A stretch of DNA of 64,000 nt, taken from contig JAUNIX010000008.1 of assembly GCA_030523275.1 (NCBI GenBank), forward strand, positions 36,233-100,232, written 5' to 3'. Both the position numbers and the translations under genes were made by a program. Positions 47,097-56,435 of this stretch are shown piece after piece. The stretch's first letter is position 1. Every line of letters begins with the position of its first letter. Origin of the DNA: Lachnospiraceae bacterium. Its GTDB lineage: Bacteria; Bacillota; Clostridia; Lachnospirales; Lachnospiraceae. The notes under the pieces are model-generated. The model was given only the letters and a program-made list of their open reading frames with translations. It had not been told where the DNA came from and did not search any database.

Positions 47097-49127
47097 TTAT
47101 AACTGAAGCGATAACTCCAATTGTTTTTTCAATTTTTCATTTTGAAGATTTTGAAATGAAAACCCCTGCTGTTCCAACAATTCAACAGCATCATTTGCCA
47201 TTTTTAACATATCTGCATTTTGATAAATATCAGCTAAAACAAAATCCATCATACCACTCTGCCTTACACCGAAGAAATCTCCAGGTCCACGAAGTTTCAG
47301 GTCTTCATTGGCAATATAGAAACCATCGTTTGATTTATTTAAAATCTCCAATCTTTTTTTTGTTTCCTCATTTTCTTTCCCCTGAATAAAAATACAATAC
47401 GACTGGCTACTGCCTCTTCCAATTCTTCCTCTAAGCTGGTGAAGTTGCGCCAGCCCAAATCGCTCTGCATTTTCTACCATCATAACCGTCGCATTTGGAA
47501 CATTAATTCCAACTTCAATGACAGTTGTCGAAACCAAAACATCAATTTTCCCATTTCCAAAGTCATCCATAATACGATTTTTATCGGTAGCTTTCATCCG
47601 ACCATTCAATGATTCAATTTTCACAGATGGCGAAAGATTTTGCTGTAATATTTTTGTATATTCCGTTACATTTTCGGCATCCATATTCTCACTTTCCTCA
47701 ACCATCGGACAGATTACATATACCTGATGCCCAAGTTGCACTTGTTTTTCAATAAAACGATATGCCTGTGGACGATAACTAGTGTTAACAACACAGTTTT
47801 TGATTGGAAGACGATTCGCCGGTAACTCGTCTATAATCGAAATGTCCAAATCTCCATACATGATCAACGCCAAAGTTCGTGGAATCGGCGTTGCACTCAT
47901 TACCAAAACATGCGGTTCCAAGCCTTTTCGATAAAATGCTTCTCGCTGACGAACGCCAAATCGGTGCTGTTCATCAGTAATGACGAGAGCAAGGTTGTGA
48001 TATTCTACTTTTTCTTGAATCAGGGCATGTGTACCGATTACCAAATCAAGTTCATGATCTTTTAATTTCTGATAAATTTCCTGTTTTTCTTTTGCTTTCG
48101 TCGAACCAGTAAGTAAAGCAATTCGAATATGATAAGGTTCCAACATATTACAAAAAGTTTCATAATGCTGCACTGCCAACACCTCGGTGGGAGCCATTAA
48201 AGCACCTTGATAACCATTTGTCGCCGTCATAAGTAGCAAAATCACTGCTAAAATTGTTTTTCCTGATCCAACATCGCCTTGCACCAAACGATTCATAACC
48301 TGCTCTTTGCGCAAATCCTGTATCATTTCATCTAATGCACGTCTTTGTGCATTTGTCAACCGAAACGGAAGTTGACTCATAAAATGACGACTTTCTTTTG
48401 TCTCTTTGATCGGATAATGGTTATAAACAATACCTGTTTTTTCTTTAACCATGCGCATTGCTGCAAGAAAAATAAAAAATTCATCAAAAATCAGTCTTTT
48501 CTTTGCCTCGATGACATCTTCCCGTTTCGTAGGGAAATGTACATTTTGAAGCGAAATGCCATATGCCTGCAAATGATAACGTTCGACGATTGTTTGTGGT
48601 AAATACTCTTCTACATGCTTCATATAAGGTATTGTCTGACTCATCGCCTTGACAATCATTTTGTTTGTTAAACCTTTTGCAAGCGGATAAACGGGTTGTA
48701 ATGTTTGTCTCTGTTTTTCATAGGCTTCTTGTGTATAACACTCAGGATGTTCCATGACAAGTCTTCCATTTTTCATCACTGGTGTTCCCACAAAAATTCG
48801 TGTATCACCTTGGTGAAGTTGTTTTCTCATGTATGGCATGTTATACCAAGTGATACCAAGGCTTCCTGAATGGTCTCGAATATTACAGGTCGTAATTTTT
48901 AATCCTCTGAATTGGCGATAACTAAGAGCATTTGTTATTTTTCCATAAACAGCAATGCGGATACCTGGTTGGGCATCCGCAATAAAAACTGGTTCTTCAT
49001 ATGTTAAATAATAACGTGGATATAAGGTTACCAAATCATCCACGGTAGCAATTCCAGCCGAATGAAAAATCTGCTCTGTTTTATCACCGATTCCTTTCAG
49101 AGAACGAATAGAATCTGTTCCCTTCAT
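47097..49127 (-). CDS. recG: ATP-dependent DNA helicase RecG
   Basis: RecG remodels stalled forks and recombination intermediates. The 676-residue protein has the N-terminal wedge/OB domain (about 55-160), the Walker A GDVGSGKT, the DEQHRFGVRQREAF Walker B segment, MSATPIPRTLA motif III and the QLRGRIGRG motif VI. It lies two bases after the fakA-like stop, and there is no strong SD, which suggests translational coupling. Confidence 0.97.
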   Translation of the reverse strand: MKGTDSIRSLKGIGDKTEQIFHSAGIATVDDLVTLYPRYYLTYEEPVFIADAQPGIRIAVYGKITNALSYRQFRGLKITTCNIRDHSGSLGITWYNMPYMRKQLHQGDTRIFVGTPVMKNGRLVMEHPECYTQEAYEKQRQTLQPVYPLAKGLTNKMIVKAMSQTIPYMKHVEEYLPQTIVERYHLQAYGISLQNVHFPTKREDVIEAKKRLIFDEFFIFLAAMRMVKEKTGIVYNHYPIKETKESRHFMSQLPFRLTNAQRRALDEMIQDLRKEQVMNRLVQGDVGSGKTILAVILLLMTATNGYQGALMAPTEVLAVQHYETFCNMLEPYHIRIALLTGSTKAKEKQEIYQKLKDHELDLVIGTHALIQEKVEYHNLALVITDEQHRFGVRQREAFYRKGLEPHVLVMSATPIPRTLALIMYGDLDISIIDELPANRLPIKNCVVNTSYRPQAYRFIEKQVQLGHQVYVICPMVEESENMDAENVTEYTKILQQNLSPSVKIESLNGRMKATDKNRIMDDFGNGKIDVLVSTTVIEVGINVPNATVMMVENAERFGLAQLHQLRGRIGRGSSQSYCIFIQGKENEETKKRLEILNKSNDGFYIANEDLKLRGPGDFFGVRQSGMMDFVLADIYQNADMLKMANDAVELLEQQGFSFQNLQNEKLKKQLELSLQL

Positions 49128-49129
49128 GA

Positions 49130-50776
49130 TTATTCTACCGATAAAACATAATAGTAGATTGGTTGTCCGCCTTCCTGTAACTCAATATCACAATCAGGGA
49201 ATGTGTCTTCTAAAGTCTCTGCAAAACTTTCTGCATCTTCCAGCTCTACATCCTGACCATAGTAAACACTGATCAGTTCACTATCCTCATCTACCATACC
49301 ATTTAATAACTCAATCGTCGTCTCATTGACATCATTACCAACTGCTTTGATACCATCATCATCAATTCCCATGATATCATTTATTTTAATCTGCTTTCCA
49401 TCAACAGAAGTATCACGCACCGCATAAGTTACCTGACCAGTCTTAACAACACTGATTGCTTCTTTCATAGCTTCCTCATTTTCTTCTACCGGTACTTCTG
49501 GTACATAGGCAATGACTGCTGCAATTCCCTGAGGAACTGTTTTGGTAGGAATTACAATGATATCCTTATCCTCTACTAAATCTCTAGCCTGTTCTGCAGC
49601 CAATATAATATTTTTATTATTTGGCAAAATAAAGATATGTTCGGCATTTACCTGATCGATTGCATTTAACATATCTTCTGTACTTGGATTCATCGTCTGA
49701 CCACCTTCGATTAAATAGTCAACACCAAGCCCTTTAAAGATTTCATTCATGCCTTCACCAACAGAAACTGCAATAAATCCTGTTTCTTTCTTTTCTTCCT
49801 GCTTCTGAGCTGCTGCAATCTTAGACGCATCTTTGATCAGTTTTTCCTCATGTTCTAAACGCATATTATCCACCTTCATATTAGATAATGCACCATAAGT
49901 CAAGCCCTTTTCAAATGCCTGTCCAGGATGATTGGTGTGTACATGTACTTTTACGATCTCATCATCAGAAACAACTACCAGAGAGTCTCCAATAGAGGTC
50001 AAAAATGCTTTAAATTCTTTTTCCTGCTCTGGTCCAAATTCCTTTTCCAGCATAATGATAAATTCTGTACAATAACCAAATTTAATATCTGCTGTAGAAA
50101 TATCCGCTCCTGTTGTCTGTGGAACGACTTTTTTCTGAACAACTGGAATTTCTACATTGATTTCTTTTCCTAAATAGGCATCATACGCACCTTTTAGGAC
50201 TTCTAATAATCCCTGTCCACCAGAATCTACAACACCCGCTTCTTTTAATACTGGTAACATGTCCTGAGTTTTTGCAAGGATTTCTTCCGCAGTCTCGATA
50301 ACGGCGCGACAAAATACATCAATATCTTCTGACTCTTCGGCAACTTCTACCGCTCTTTCTGCTGTTACTCTTGCAACAGTAAGAATTGTTCCTTCTTTTG
50401 GTTTCATAACCGCCTTATATGCGGTCTGCACAGCATAATCAAAACCAGTAGACAAAATCTTTGTTGTTACAACTTCCTCTTCTTTGATCGCTCTTGTAAA
50501 TCCACGGAATAACTGAGATAAAATAACACCAGAATTACCACGTGCACCTCTTAAAGAACCACCAGAAATTGCCTTTGCCAATTCTTTTAATGTCGGATTT
50601 TCTAATCCACCGACTTCTTTGGCAGCAGACATGATCGTCATTGACATATTGGTTCCGGTATCTCCATCTGGAACAGGAAAAACATTTAATTCGTTAATAT
50701 ATTCTTTTTTTGCCTCAATCCGTTTTGCACCGCCTAAAAACATCTTTTGCAGTGTGCTAGCATTTATCTGGTTCAT
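49130..50776 (-). CDS. DAK2 domain fatty acid kinase catalytic subunit, FakA/YloV-like
   Basis: The 548-residue product has the N-terminal DAK2 (dihydroxyacetone kinase L-type) domain with PVPDGDTGTNMSMT and GGSLRGARGNSGVILSQL metal/ATP motifs (about 30-95), and a long YloV-type C-terminal region (about 240-548). FakA phosphorylates fatty acids bound by a DegV-like FakB for use in phospholipid synthesis; no FakB gene is in the window. The acyl phosphate product could also feed acyl-transfer enzymes such as PlsY downstream of PlsX. The gene precedes recG as yloV does in Bacillus. Confidence 0.88.
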   Translation of the reverse strand: MNQINASTLQKMFLGGAKRIEAKKEYINELNVFPVPDGDTGTNMSMTIMSAAKEVGGLENPTLKELAKAISGGSLRGARGNSGVILSQLFRGFTRAIKEEEVVTTKILSTGFDYAVQTAYKAVMKPKEGTILTVARVTAERAVEVAEESEDIDVFCRAVIETAEEILAKTQDMLPVLKEAGVVDSGGQGLLEVLKGAYDAYLGKEINVEIPVVQKKVVPQTTGADISTADIKFGYCTEFIIMLEKEFGPEQEKEFKAFLTSIGDSLVVVSDDEIVKVHVHTNHPGQAFEKGLTYGALSNMKVDNMRLEHEEKLIKDASKIAAAQKQEEKKETGFIAVSVGEGMNEIFKGLGVDYLIEGGQTMNPSTEDMLNAIDQVNAEHIFILPNNKNIILAAEQARDLVEDKDIIVIPTKTVPQGIAAVIAYVPEVPVEENEEAMKEAISVVKTGQVTYAVRDTSVDGKQIKINDIMGIDDDGIKAVGNDVNETTIELLNGMVDEDSELISVYYGQDVELEDAESFAETLEDTFPDCDIELQEGGQPIYYYVLSVE

Positions 50777-50794
50777 CGTTAAAAATTTCCTCCT

Positions 50795-51157
50795 TTAAAT
50801 GACATCGAGTGAACGTACACCCTCAACATAAATATTAATTTTTTCAACTTCAAGACCGGTAAATTGCTCAATCTTATAAGTGACTGTATCAATCAAATTT
50901 TCTGCCACAACTGCAATGCTGACACCATAAGCAACAATAATATGAAAATCAACTGTGATTTTATTATCATTGATTATAGCTCTTACACCTTTTTTTACAT
51001 GCTCTCGGGTCAATAAATCAGTAATACCACTTTTCATATTTACACTTGCCATTCCAACAATTCCAAAACATTCTAAAGCACAAATACCTGCGTATTTTGC
51101 CAGCACATTTTGTTCAACACTTATCTTGCCTTTATTTGTATCCATATGTCCTTTCAT
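50795..51157 (-). CDS. Asp23/Gls24 family protein (YloU-like)
   Basis: The 120-residue product is collinear with Asp23/YloU envelope stress proteins, with a VDFHIIVAYGVSIAVVAENL core and IYVEGVRS at the end. Homologues act at the membrane in cell-envelope homeostasis. The ATG at 51157 has GGAGG eight bases upstream and is preferred over the ATG two codons before. It heads the yloU-yloV-recG order of Bacillus, with its own promoter. Confidence 0.9.
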   Translation of the reverse strand: MKGHMDTNKGKISVEQNVLAKYAGICALECFGIVGMASVNMKSGITDLLTREHVKKGVRAIINDNKITVDFHIIVAYGVSIAVVAENLIDTVTYKIEQFTGLEVEKINIYVEGVRSLDVI

Positions 51158-51228
51158 ACGCATAACCTCCAAATTTTTCTTCTTAAAATAAAATATGTTT
51201 TATGTTAAATATACACATAATCAAATAT

Positions 51229-51257
51229 ATTATACTATAACTCTTTCAAAATGGAAA
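51229..51257 (-). promoter_or_regulatory. Sigma-A-type promoter for asp23-fakA-recG
   Basis: On the minus strand TTTCCA is followed after 17 bases by TATAAT, about 70 bases before the Asp23-like start. Confidence 0.6.
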
Positions 51258-51316
51258 CATTTTCTTAATAGATAATTAAGAGGGAATTAAGTTGTAACAA
51301 ATTTGTAACATTTCTC

Positions 51317-51345
51317 TTGACAGGTATTTCCGCCCGTTCTAAAAT
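51317..51345 (+). promoter_or_regulatory. Sigma-A-type promoter for the acyltransferase gene
   Basis: A perfect TTGACA is followed after 17 bases by TAAAAT, 25 bases before the ATG at 51370. Confidence 0.75.
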
Positions 51346-51369
51346 GATGAACACAGGAGGAAATTACAT

Positions 51370-52368
51370 ATGGTAAAGCCAAATAAAGTGAGAGATTCTT
51401 TTTTTGATAACTACAAAGCATTTTTAATTTTATGCGTTGTCATTGGACATTTTCTGGATTATTTTACAGAAGATTTTCGAATTGCAGAAATCCTTCGCAT
51501 CTATATTTATTTTTTCCATATCCCGGCTTTTTCTTTTATATCAGGGTATTTTGCTCGAAAAAATAATTTTCAGGTTCTGATTCGAAAATTATTGATTCCA
51601 TATATCACGTTTCAGGTTATATATTATTGTATGTATACAGGAATGGGGTATCATGTCGATTTTACATTATTATCACCATTTTTTACATTATGGTATTTGG
51701 TAGCACTTTTTTGCTGGCGACTTATTATCAATTATGTTGATACAAACCGATATTTACTTCCAGTCTCGATTATTTGCAGTGTTTTAATTGGATTCTTGCC
51801 AGACTGTGGTGATTTTCTAAGTATATATCGAATTGTTTCTTTCTTCCCATTTTTTGTTATGGGCCATCAATTTAAAAAAGAACGTTTCCGCCAGGCAACA
51901 CAACATCATTTATTACGATTACTATCTGCATTATTGTTAATTTTATTATTTATATTTATTTACCACTACTATAATATGTTTGATATTCCTGTATTAAATT
52001 GTCAGGATTCCTATGATGCTTTAGGAATGGATAATGGTGGTTGGTTCTATCGTTTAATTTTTATTTTATTTGCCACTTGTTTGGTTTTTGCTATCGGAGT
52101 CATTATGCCAAAAAACCATATACCACTCACATTCCTAGGAAAATACACCATGCGCGTATATCTTTGTCACGGAGTTGTATATAAATATTTATCTTTAGGA
52201 ACCGATGTATTAGATATTGTAGATGGAACAAGTGATTTTATTCTTTATATCAGCAGTGTAATTTTATTAACTTTTATTTTAAGTCGTATACCATTGGAAA
52301 CGATAATCGATTTTATCGTTTCTATCCCTAAACTGATCATCCATCAGATGAGACACCGCTATAGTTAA
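51370..52368 (+). CDS. Acyltransferase family 3 membrane protein
   Basis: The 332-residue protein has about ten hydrophobic segments and the AT3 family opening FFDNYKAFLILCVVIGHF, whose His is the presumed catalytic residue, plus the IPAFSFISGYF segment. Such proteins O-acetylate peptidoglycan, teichoic acids or surface polysaccharides. The substrate cannot be read. AGGAGG precedes the ATG. It is a single-gene unit between a promoter and a likely terminator. Confidence 0.85.
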   Translation: MVKPNKVRDSFFDNYKAFLILCVVIGHFLDYFTEDFRIAEILRIYIYFFHIPAFSFISGYFARKNNFQVLIRKLLIPYITFQVIYYCMYTGMGYHVDFTLLSPFFTLWYLVALFCWRLIINYVDTNRYLLPVSIICSVLIGFLPDCGDFLSIYRIVSFFPFFVMGHQFKKERFRQATQHHLLRLLSALLLILLFIFIYHYYNMFDIPVLNCQDSYDALGMDNGGWFYRLIFILFATCLVFAIGVIMPKNHIPLTFLGKYTMRVYLCHGVVYKYLSLGTDVLDIVDGTSDFILYISSVILLTFILSRIPLETIIDFIVSIPKLIIHQMRHRYS

Positions 52369-52432
52369 ATCGTAACGGTTTAGATTCAAAAAGATACAAC
52401 GCTGGACTGTTACCGACAAATTACGATTTTTT
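52367..52432 (+). terminator. Possible long-stem terminator after the acyltransferase gene
   Basis: AAATCGTAA (52367-52375) pairs with TTACGATTT (52421-52429) followed by a T run; an inner CGGT/ACCG pairing shortens the 45-base loop. The left arm overlaps the stop codon. The long loop makes it uncertain. Confidence 0.4.
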
Positions 52433-52442
52433 AAATTAATGC

Positions 52443-52471
52443 TTGCTTTTTTATTGGTTATCTGTTAAGAT
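52443..52471 (+). promoter_or_regulatory. Sigma-A-type promoter for rpmB
   Basis: TTGCTT is followed after 17 bases by TAAGAT, about 55 bases before the rpmB start. The leader holds a small CCGT/ACGG hairpin (52488-52500). Confidence 0.65.
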
Positions 52472-52525
52472 GAAATAGTTGTAAGTCCGTTTGGACGGTG
52501 AACTTGAATTAAGGAGGTGCATGTC

Positions 52526-52711
52526 ATGGCTAAATGTGCAATTTGTCAGAAAGGTGCTCATTTCGGAAACGCAGTGAGTCATTCACATAGAAGATCCAAC
52601 AAAATGTGGAAATCTAATATTAAATCCGTTAGAGTTAATGTTAACGGCGGTACAAAGAAAATGTATGTTTGTACTTCTTGCTTGAGATCCGGTAAAGTAG
52701 AACGTGCATAA
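52526..52711 (+). CDS. rpmB: 50S ribosomal protein L28
   Basis: The 61-residue bL28 has the zinc-binding CAIC and CTSC pairs and the SHSHRRSNKMWKSNI RNA-binding segment. AAGGAGG precedes the ATG at 52526; the earlier ATG at 52521 region is out of frame or lacks spacing. Oddly for this run it is divergent from neighbouring Asp23-like gene only via the acyltransferase gene; in Bacillus rpmB sits directly beside yloU. Confidence 0.97.
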   Translation: MAKCAICQKGAHFGNAVSHSHRRSNKMWKSNIKSVRVNVNGGTKKMYVCTSCLRSGKVERA

Positions 52712-52729
52712 TTTACAAAGATGATTACA

Positions 52730-52762
52730 AGAGCTCAGAATAAAATTCTGAGCTCTTTTTTT
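52730..52762 (+). terminator. Rho-independent terminator of rpmB
   Basis: AGAGCTCAGAAT pairs perfectly with ATTCTGAGCTCT across an AAA loop and runs into T7. Confidence 0.92.
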
Positions 52763-52902
52763 CAACAACAAAAGAACAGAAAATAGCCAGCTACAAAACA
52801 GAAAACTACAAATGCAAAATCACACCATTTTCCACCAATCAAATTTCCGATGATAACTCCTACCGCTATAAAAAATAACGCAAATCCACATACTCTTTTC
52901 AA
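52762..52902 (-). CDS. Small hydrophobic membrane protein, start uncertain
   Basis: The open frame encodes a basic start (KRVCG) followed by two hydrophobic segments (FALFFIAVGVIIGNLIGG and FAFVVFCFVAGYFLFFCC), a pattern seen in small two-helix membrane proteins of Lachnospiraceae. I give a TTG start at 52902 with GGAAG seven bases upstream (46 residues); the frame is open up to 53034, but that longer version would begin inside a hairpin. No function is known. It lies downstream of gerW on the same strand. Confidence 0.4.
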   Translation of the reverse strand: MKRVCGFALFFIAVGVIIGNLIGGKWCDFAFVVFCFVAGYFLFFCC

Positions 52903-53005
52903 CAGACCACTTCCATTCTTTTCTATTGTTTTTACCAGATACGATAAATCCAAACTGGATAAAACACGCTTCTCGTAAAAATAAATTTCTATTATAATAG
53001 AATAT

Positions 53006-53032
53006 GAGCAGCCACACATTTTGTGACTGCTC
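53006..53032 (-). terminator. Hairpin after the GerW gene
   Basis: GAGCAGCCACA pairs with TGTGACTGCTC with one mismatch, 24 bases after the stop at 53056. There is no long T run on the minus strand, so it may only attenuate. Confidence 0.5.
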
Positions 53033-53055
53033 ATCTAAAATATATCAATATTTCA

Positions 53056-53451
53056 TTATAATTCTTCGTTATTGATAATATCTTCTACATCTTCACTGCT
53101 CATCTCATTATTACTGTCACCTTTAAAACGATCAATGACATCTGGAACTAAATCCAGCAATTTCGTCATCGTATCTTGATTTTTGATATTGACTAATTTT
53201 GTATGTCCATTTTGAATTACAATTGCTGCACTTGGTGTCATCTTACCACCGATTCCACCACCTTCTTTATTCTTCTTGCTTGTTCCATTTGCTGCATTTC
53301 CAGCACCCATACCAAACATCACATCGACAAGCGGGACAATGATTACATCATTGATATGAATTGGCTCTCCTACAACCGTCTTACTGGAAAAGAAAGCATC
53401 CATTCCCTGAAATAGTGATGTTACGGTTGACTGTAAATCTTTATTGCTCAT
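53056..53451 (-). CDS. GerW family sporulation protein YtfJ
   Basis: The 131-residue product matches the GerW/YtfJ family: VGEPIHINDVIIVPLVDVMFGMG, the Gly-rich GGGIGGKMTPSAAIVI and a short acidic tail. GerW localises to the inner spore membrane and is needed for some germinant responses in Bacillus. The ATG overlaps the DUF2953 stop as ATGA, the conserved ytfI-ytfJ pairing. This adds to the sporulation content of the window. Confidence 0.92.
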   Translation of the reverse strand: MSNKDLQSTVTSLFQGMDAFFSSKTVVGEPIHINDVIIVPLVDVMFGMGAGNAANGTSKKNKEGGGIGGKMTPSAAIVIQNGHTKLVNIKNQDTMTKLLDLVPDVIDRFKGDSNNEMSSEDVEDIINNEEL

Positions 53452-54572
53452 AATCTGATTCCTCCTAATATCTCTTTTCCTTTTTTATAAACTGCCTTTA
53501 ACTTTTTATCAAAGAAAATACTAATTGCCATGCGTACCGCAAAGATCACTCGAAATCTTCCTTGGGCTTTCATCGTTCCTTTTAAAACTTGATTCTGAAA
53601 ATCGGCTACAATTGTTACATCCTTTCGTAAAGACAGCCCTGTAATACATAAAATCCCATATACTTCACCAGTTAATGATGGATCATCAAAACCATACTGG
53701 ATTTCTCCTTTACATCTGGTTGGAAGTATGTATTTTATTGTTTTTTCTATTAGTCTACGCATTTTTTTCATCGCATATTGAGATTGATTTTGATAATAAA
53801 ACTTTTTCAACGCTTCATATTGATCCATCAGATTCTCAATTTTTTCGCCGATTTTATTATACCATTTTTCTTCTGATTCCTCTATCTTTTTCTCTCTTTG
53901 AACAGATTTCTTTTGTTTGTTCTTTTTCCAGTTTGATTTTTTCTCTTTCGTTTCTGATAAAGGTACATTTCCTTGTCTTTCGTTTTGTATTTTCGGTATA
54001 GATTGTTCCAATTCTTCTGTATTCTGAGGCGAAATAATTTCTTCTGGTGCTTCCCAATCCATCGAAATATCTTCAAACTCATCAAGTGATTCTTCTAATT
54101 CATCCAAAAATTCTTCTTCTGGCAAATAATTTAATTCTATATCATCAGAAATAGTTTCTGTTGTTTTGTGTTTTTTCTGATTTTTTTCTGCTTCTTTCTC
54201 ACGCTTCTTTTCTCTTCTTCGTTTTCTCCAATCCAAAAAGCGGGTCAACAATGTTTTGCGGTCCTCACTTGTGAGTAATGTAATCCCTAATACCCGGATA
54301 GAATAGAACATTCCTTTCGCATATTTCTCAAATACTGATTCTACGTCATCCTCTTTTATGTCTGGCATCTGGTAACCAGCTTTGGCTCGGAAAACAATTC
54401 CTGCCCAACTAATCGACACCAGGCATTTGTTTTGTTCCTCTAAAAAACAGCCTTCCACACGGTATCGAATAGGGATAAACAAAATAGACCCAATGACAAT
54501 CAATAAAATTCCCAAAATAACCAGCAATATGATTCCTATGACTTTTAATATGAATAATATAACTGAAAGCAT
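53448..54572 (-). CDS. DUF2953 domain-containing membrane-anchored protein (YtfI-like)
   Basis: The 374-residue product has one strong N-terminal hydrophobic segment (about 3-32), a conserved PIRYRVEG start to the domain, a long charged Lys/Glu insertion (about 105-250) and a C-terminal DUF2953 core with DDPSLTGEVYGILCI. Its homologue YtfI precedes ytfJ in Bacillus, where the pair is controlled by sporulation sigma factors. Function is unknown. GGAGG precedes the ATG. Confidence 0.85.
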   Translation of the reverse strand: MLSVILFILKVIGIILLVILGILLIVIGSILFIPIRYRVEGCFLEEQNKCLVSISWAGIVFRAKAGYQMPDIKEDDVESVFEKYAKGMFYSIRVLGITLLTSEDRKTLLTRFLDWRKRRREKKREKEAEKNQKKHKTTETISDDIELNYLPEEEFLDELEESLDEFEDISMDWEAPEEIISPQNTEELEQSIPKIQNERQGNVPLSETKEKKSNWKKNKQKKSVQREKKIEESEEKWYNKIGEKIENLMDQYEALKKFYYQNQSQYAMKKMRRLIEKTIKYILPTRCKGEIQYGFDDPSLTGEVYGILCITGLSLRKDVTIVADFQNQVLKGTMKAQGRFRVIFAVRMAISIFFDKKLKAVYKKGKEILGGIRL

Positions 54573-54589
54573 ATCTTTCCTCCAAATAT

Positions 54590-54859
54590 CTAATCTATGT
54601 TCTGCTGAATCATATTAGCCACAAGACCGATTGCTTCTTCTTTCGAACCTGCCAATCCTAATATTTTGACTGGATGTTCTTTATAATAATCCTGTCTCAA
54701 TTCATGATAATTATAAATATCATATAAATCTGTCGAATTTCCAGCTTCTGTTATACAATATACAGAAAGTAGCATTTTCCCATCTTTCATTCGTTCCATA
54801 ATGCGCTCTGCACGATTTCGAATACTTGTCCCAATATATAAATGACTTGCAAATTCCAT
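54590..54859 (-). CDS. Conserved hypothetical protein of 89 residues
   Basis: I do not recognise a family. The product is soluble-looking, with a mixed alpha/beta pattern, no transmembrane segment and no Cys pairs. AAGGTGG precedes the ATG, and it is 17 bases before the DUF2953 gene, so it probably belongs to the same transcription unit as DUF2953 and gerW. Coding is supported by the SD, the frame length and the tight spacing. Confidence 0.65.
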   Translation of the reverse strand: MEFASHLYIGTSIRNRAERIMERMKDGKMLLSVYCITEAGNSTDLYDIYNYHELRQDYYKEHPVKILGLAGSKEEAIGLVANMIQQNID

Positions 54860-54919
54860 ACAACCACCTTCTTTATTTTTACAACGCTCTGTTTCCAGTT
54901 AAAAACAACTGTTAAAAAA

Positions 54920-54949
54920 GAGGATGTAATACCATTATATTACATCCTC
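54920..54949 (-). terminator. Rho-independent terminator of pyk
   Basis: GAGGATGTAATA pairs perfectly with TATTACATCCTC across a six-base loop, and on the minus strand runs into T6. It ends the corA-rhomboid-pyk run. Confidence 0.9.
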
Positions 54950-54980
54950 CGTAAAATTCAAAATATTTCTTTGATAAATA

Positions 54981-56405
54981 TTAGATTTCTACAACCTTTA
55001 ATAAGTTTGTAACACCTTTACCACGTTTATCTGCTGGACCACCACCAGTAAGAACAACTCTGTCGCCTTTGTTTACAAGACCAGAGTTCTCTACAATGCG
55101 AACTGCATTGTCAAAGATTTCATCTGTTGTAGATGCATTCTTAGATAACATTGGCTGAACGCCCCAATATAACTGCAATCTTCTTAATACATCTTCTGAT
55201 GGAGAAAGACCTGCGATCATTGCGTCTGGTCTGAACTCTGATACAATACGTGCTGTAAATCCTGACATACTAGATGCAATAACATATTTTGCATTGACAT
55301 TGTAAGCAGTCTGAACAGCAGAATATGCAACTGCTGCAGATGTACTATTTGTCACATAAGAACTAAATTTTCTCTTAGAATAATCTAAATGTAATTCTGT
55401 AGATTCTGCAATCTTAACCATCATCTTTAATGCTTCTACCGGATATTTACCAGCAGCAGTTTCACCTGAAAGCATGATTGCATCTGTTCCTTCGTTGATC
55501 GCATTTGCAACGTCTGTTACTTCTGCTCTTGTAGGACGTGGATTACGAATCATAGAATCTAACATCTGCGTTGCAGTGATAACTGGTTTAAAGGCTGCAT
55601 TACATTTCTGAATAATACGTCTCTGTAAAAACGGAACATCTTCAGCTGGAATTTCAACACCTAAATCACCACGGGCAACCATAAGACCATCCGATACTTT
55701 CAGGATTTCATCTAAATTCTCAACACCTTCCATATTTTCAATTTTTGGAATGATGCCGATTCGTCTTCCACCACCGAACATTTCACAAAGAATTCTGATT
55801 TCTCTAACAGCATCTGCATTACGGATAAATGAAGCTGCGATAAAATCAATACCATTTTCAAGACCGAAGATAATGTCTTCTCTATCTTTTGGTGTGATTG
55901 CTGGTAAGTTTACTCTTACGTTTGGTACATTAATACCCTTACGGCTTCCAATTGTTCCGCCATTTACAACAGTACAGACAATGTCTGTCTCAGTTTTTGA
56001 CTGAACTTTCAATTCGATCAATCCATCATCAATCAAGATACTATTACCAACGGATACATCCTGTGGAAGTTCTTCATATGTGATGCTGACTCTATCATTG
56101 GTTCCTTCAATATCATCTGTTGTCAAAGTAAATGTTTGTCCAGCAACAACATCGACTTTACCGTCTTTAAATACACCGGTACGGATTTCCGGTCCTTTTG
56201 TATCCAGCAAAATAGCTGTATGAAGCCCTAATTCTTCTCTGATTGCTTTGATATTGTTGATTCTTTCTAATTGTTCTTCATGTGTACCATGAGAAAAGTT
56301 TAATCGTGCGATATCCATACCGGAAGTCATCAATGCACGCAATGTATCTAAATTATCAGCATTTGGTCCCATGGTACAAACAATTTTTGTTTTCTTATTT
56401 AACAT
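54981..56405 (-). CDS. pyk: Pyruvate kinase
   Basis: Pyruvate kinase makes pyruvate and ATP from phosphoenolpyruvate. The 474-residue protein has the N-terminal KTKIVCTMGP, the MDIARLNFSHG motif, the catalytic IIPKIENMEGVENLDEI segment with its Lys and the MLSGETAAGKYP motif. It lacks the extra C-terminal PEP-utiliser domain found in Bacillus Pyk. The ATG at 56405 has AAGGAG nine bases upstream. It lies 30 bases after the rhomboid-like gene. Confidence 0.98.
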   Translation of the reverse strand: MLNKKTKIVCTMGPNADNLDTLRALMTSGMDIARLNFSHGTHEEQLERINNIKAIREELGLHTAILLDTKGPEIRTGVFKDGKVDVVAGQTFTLTTDDIEGTNDRVSITYEELPQDVSVGNSILIDDGLIELKVQSKTETDIVCTVVNGGTIGSRKGINVPNVRVNLPAITPKDREDIIFGLENGIDFIAASFIRNADAVREIRILCEMFGGGRRIGIIPKIENMEGVENLDEILKVSDGLMVARGDLGVEIPAEDVPFLQRRIIQKCNAAFKPVITATQMLDSMIRNPRPTRAEVTDVANAINEGTDAIMLSGETAAGKYPVEALKMMVKIAESTELHLDYSKRKFSSYVTNSTSAAVAYSAVQTAYNVNAKYVIASSMSGFTARIVSEFRPDAMIAGLSPSEDVLRRLQLYWGVQPMLSKNASTTDEIFDNAVRIVENSGLVNKGDRVVLTGGGPADKRGKGVTNLLKVVEI

Positions 56406-56435
56406 CTTGTAATTCTCCTTTTCCAATAACAGTGT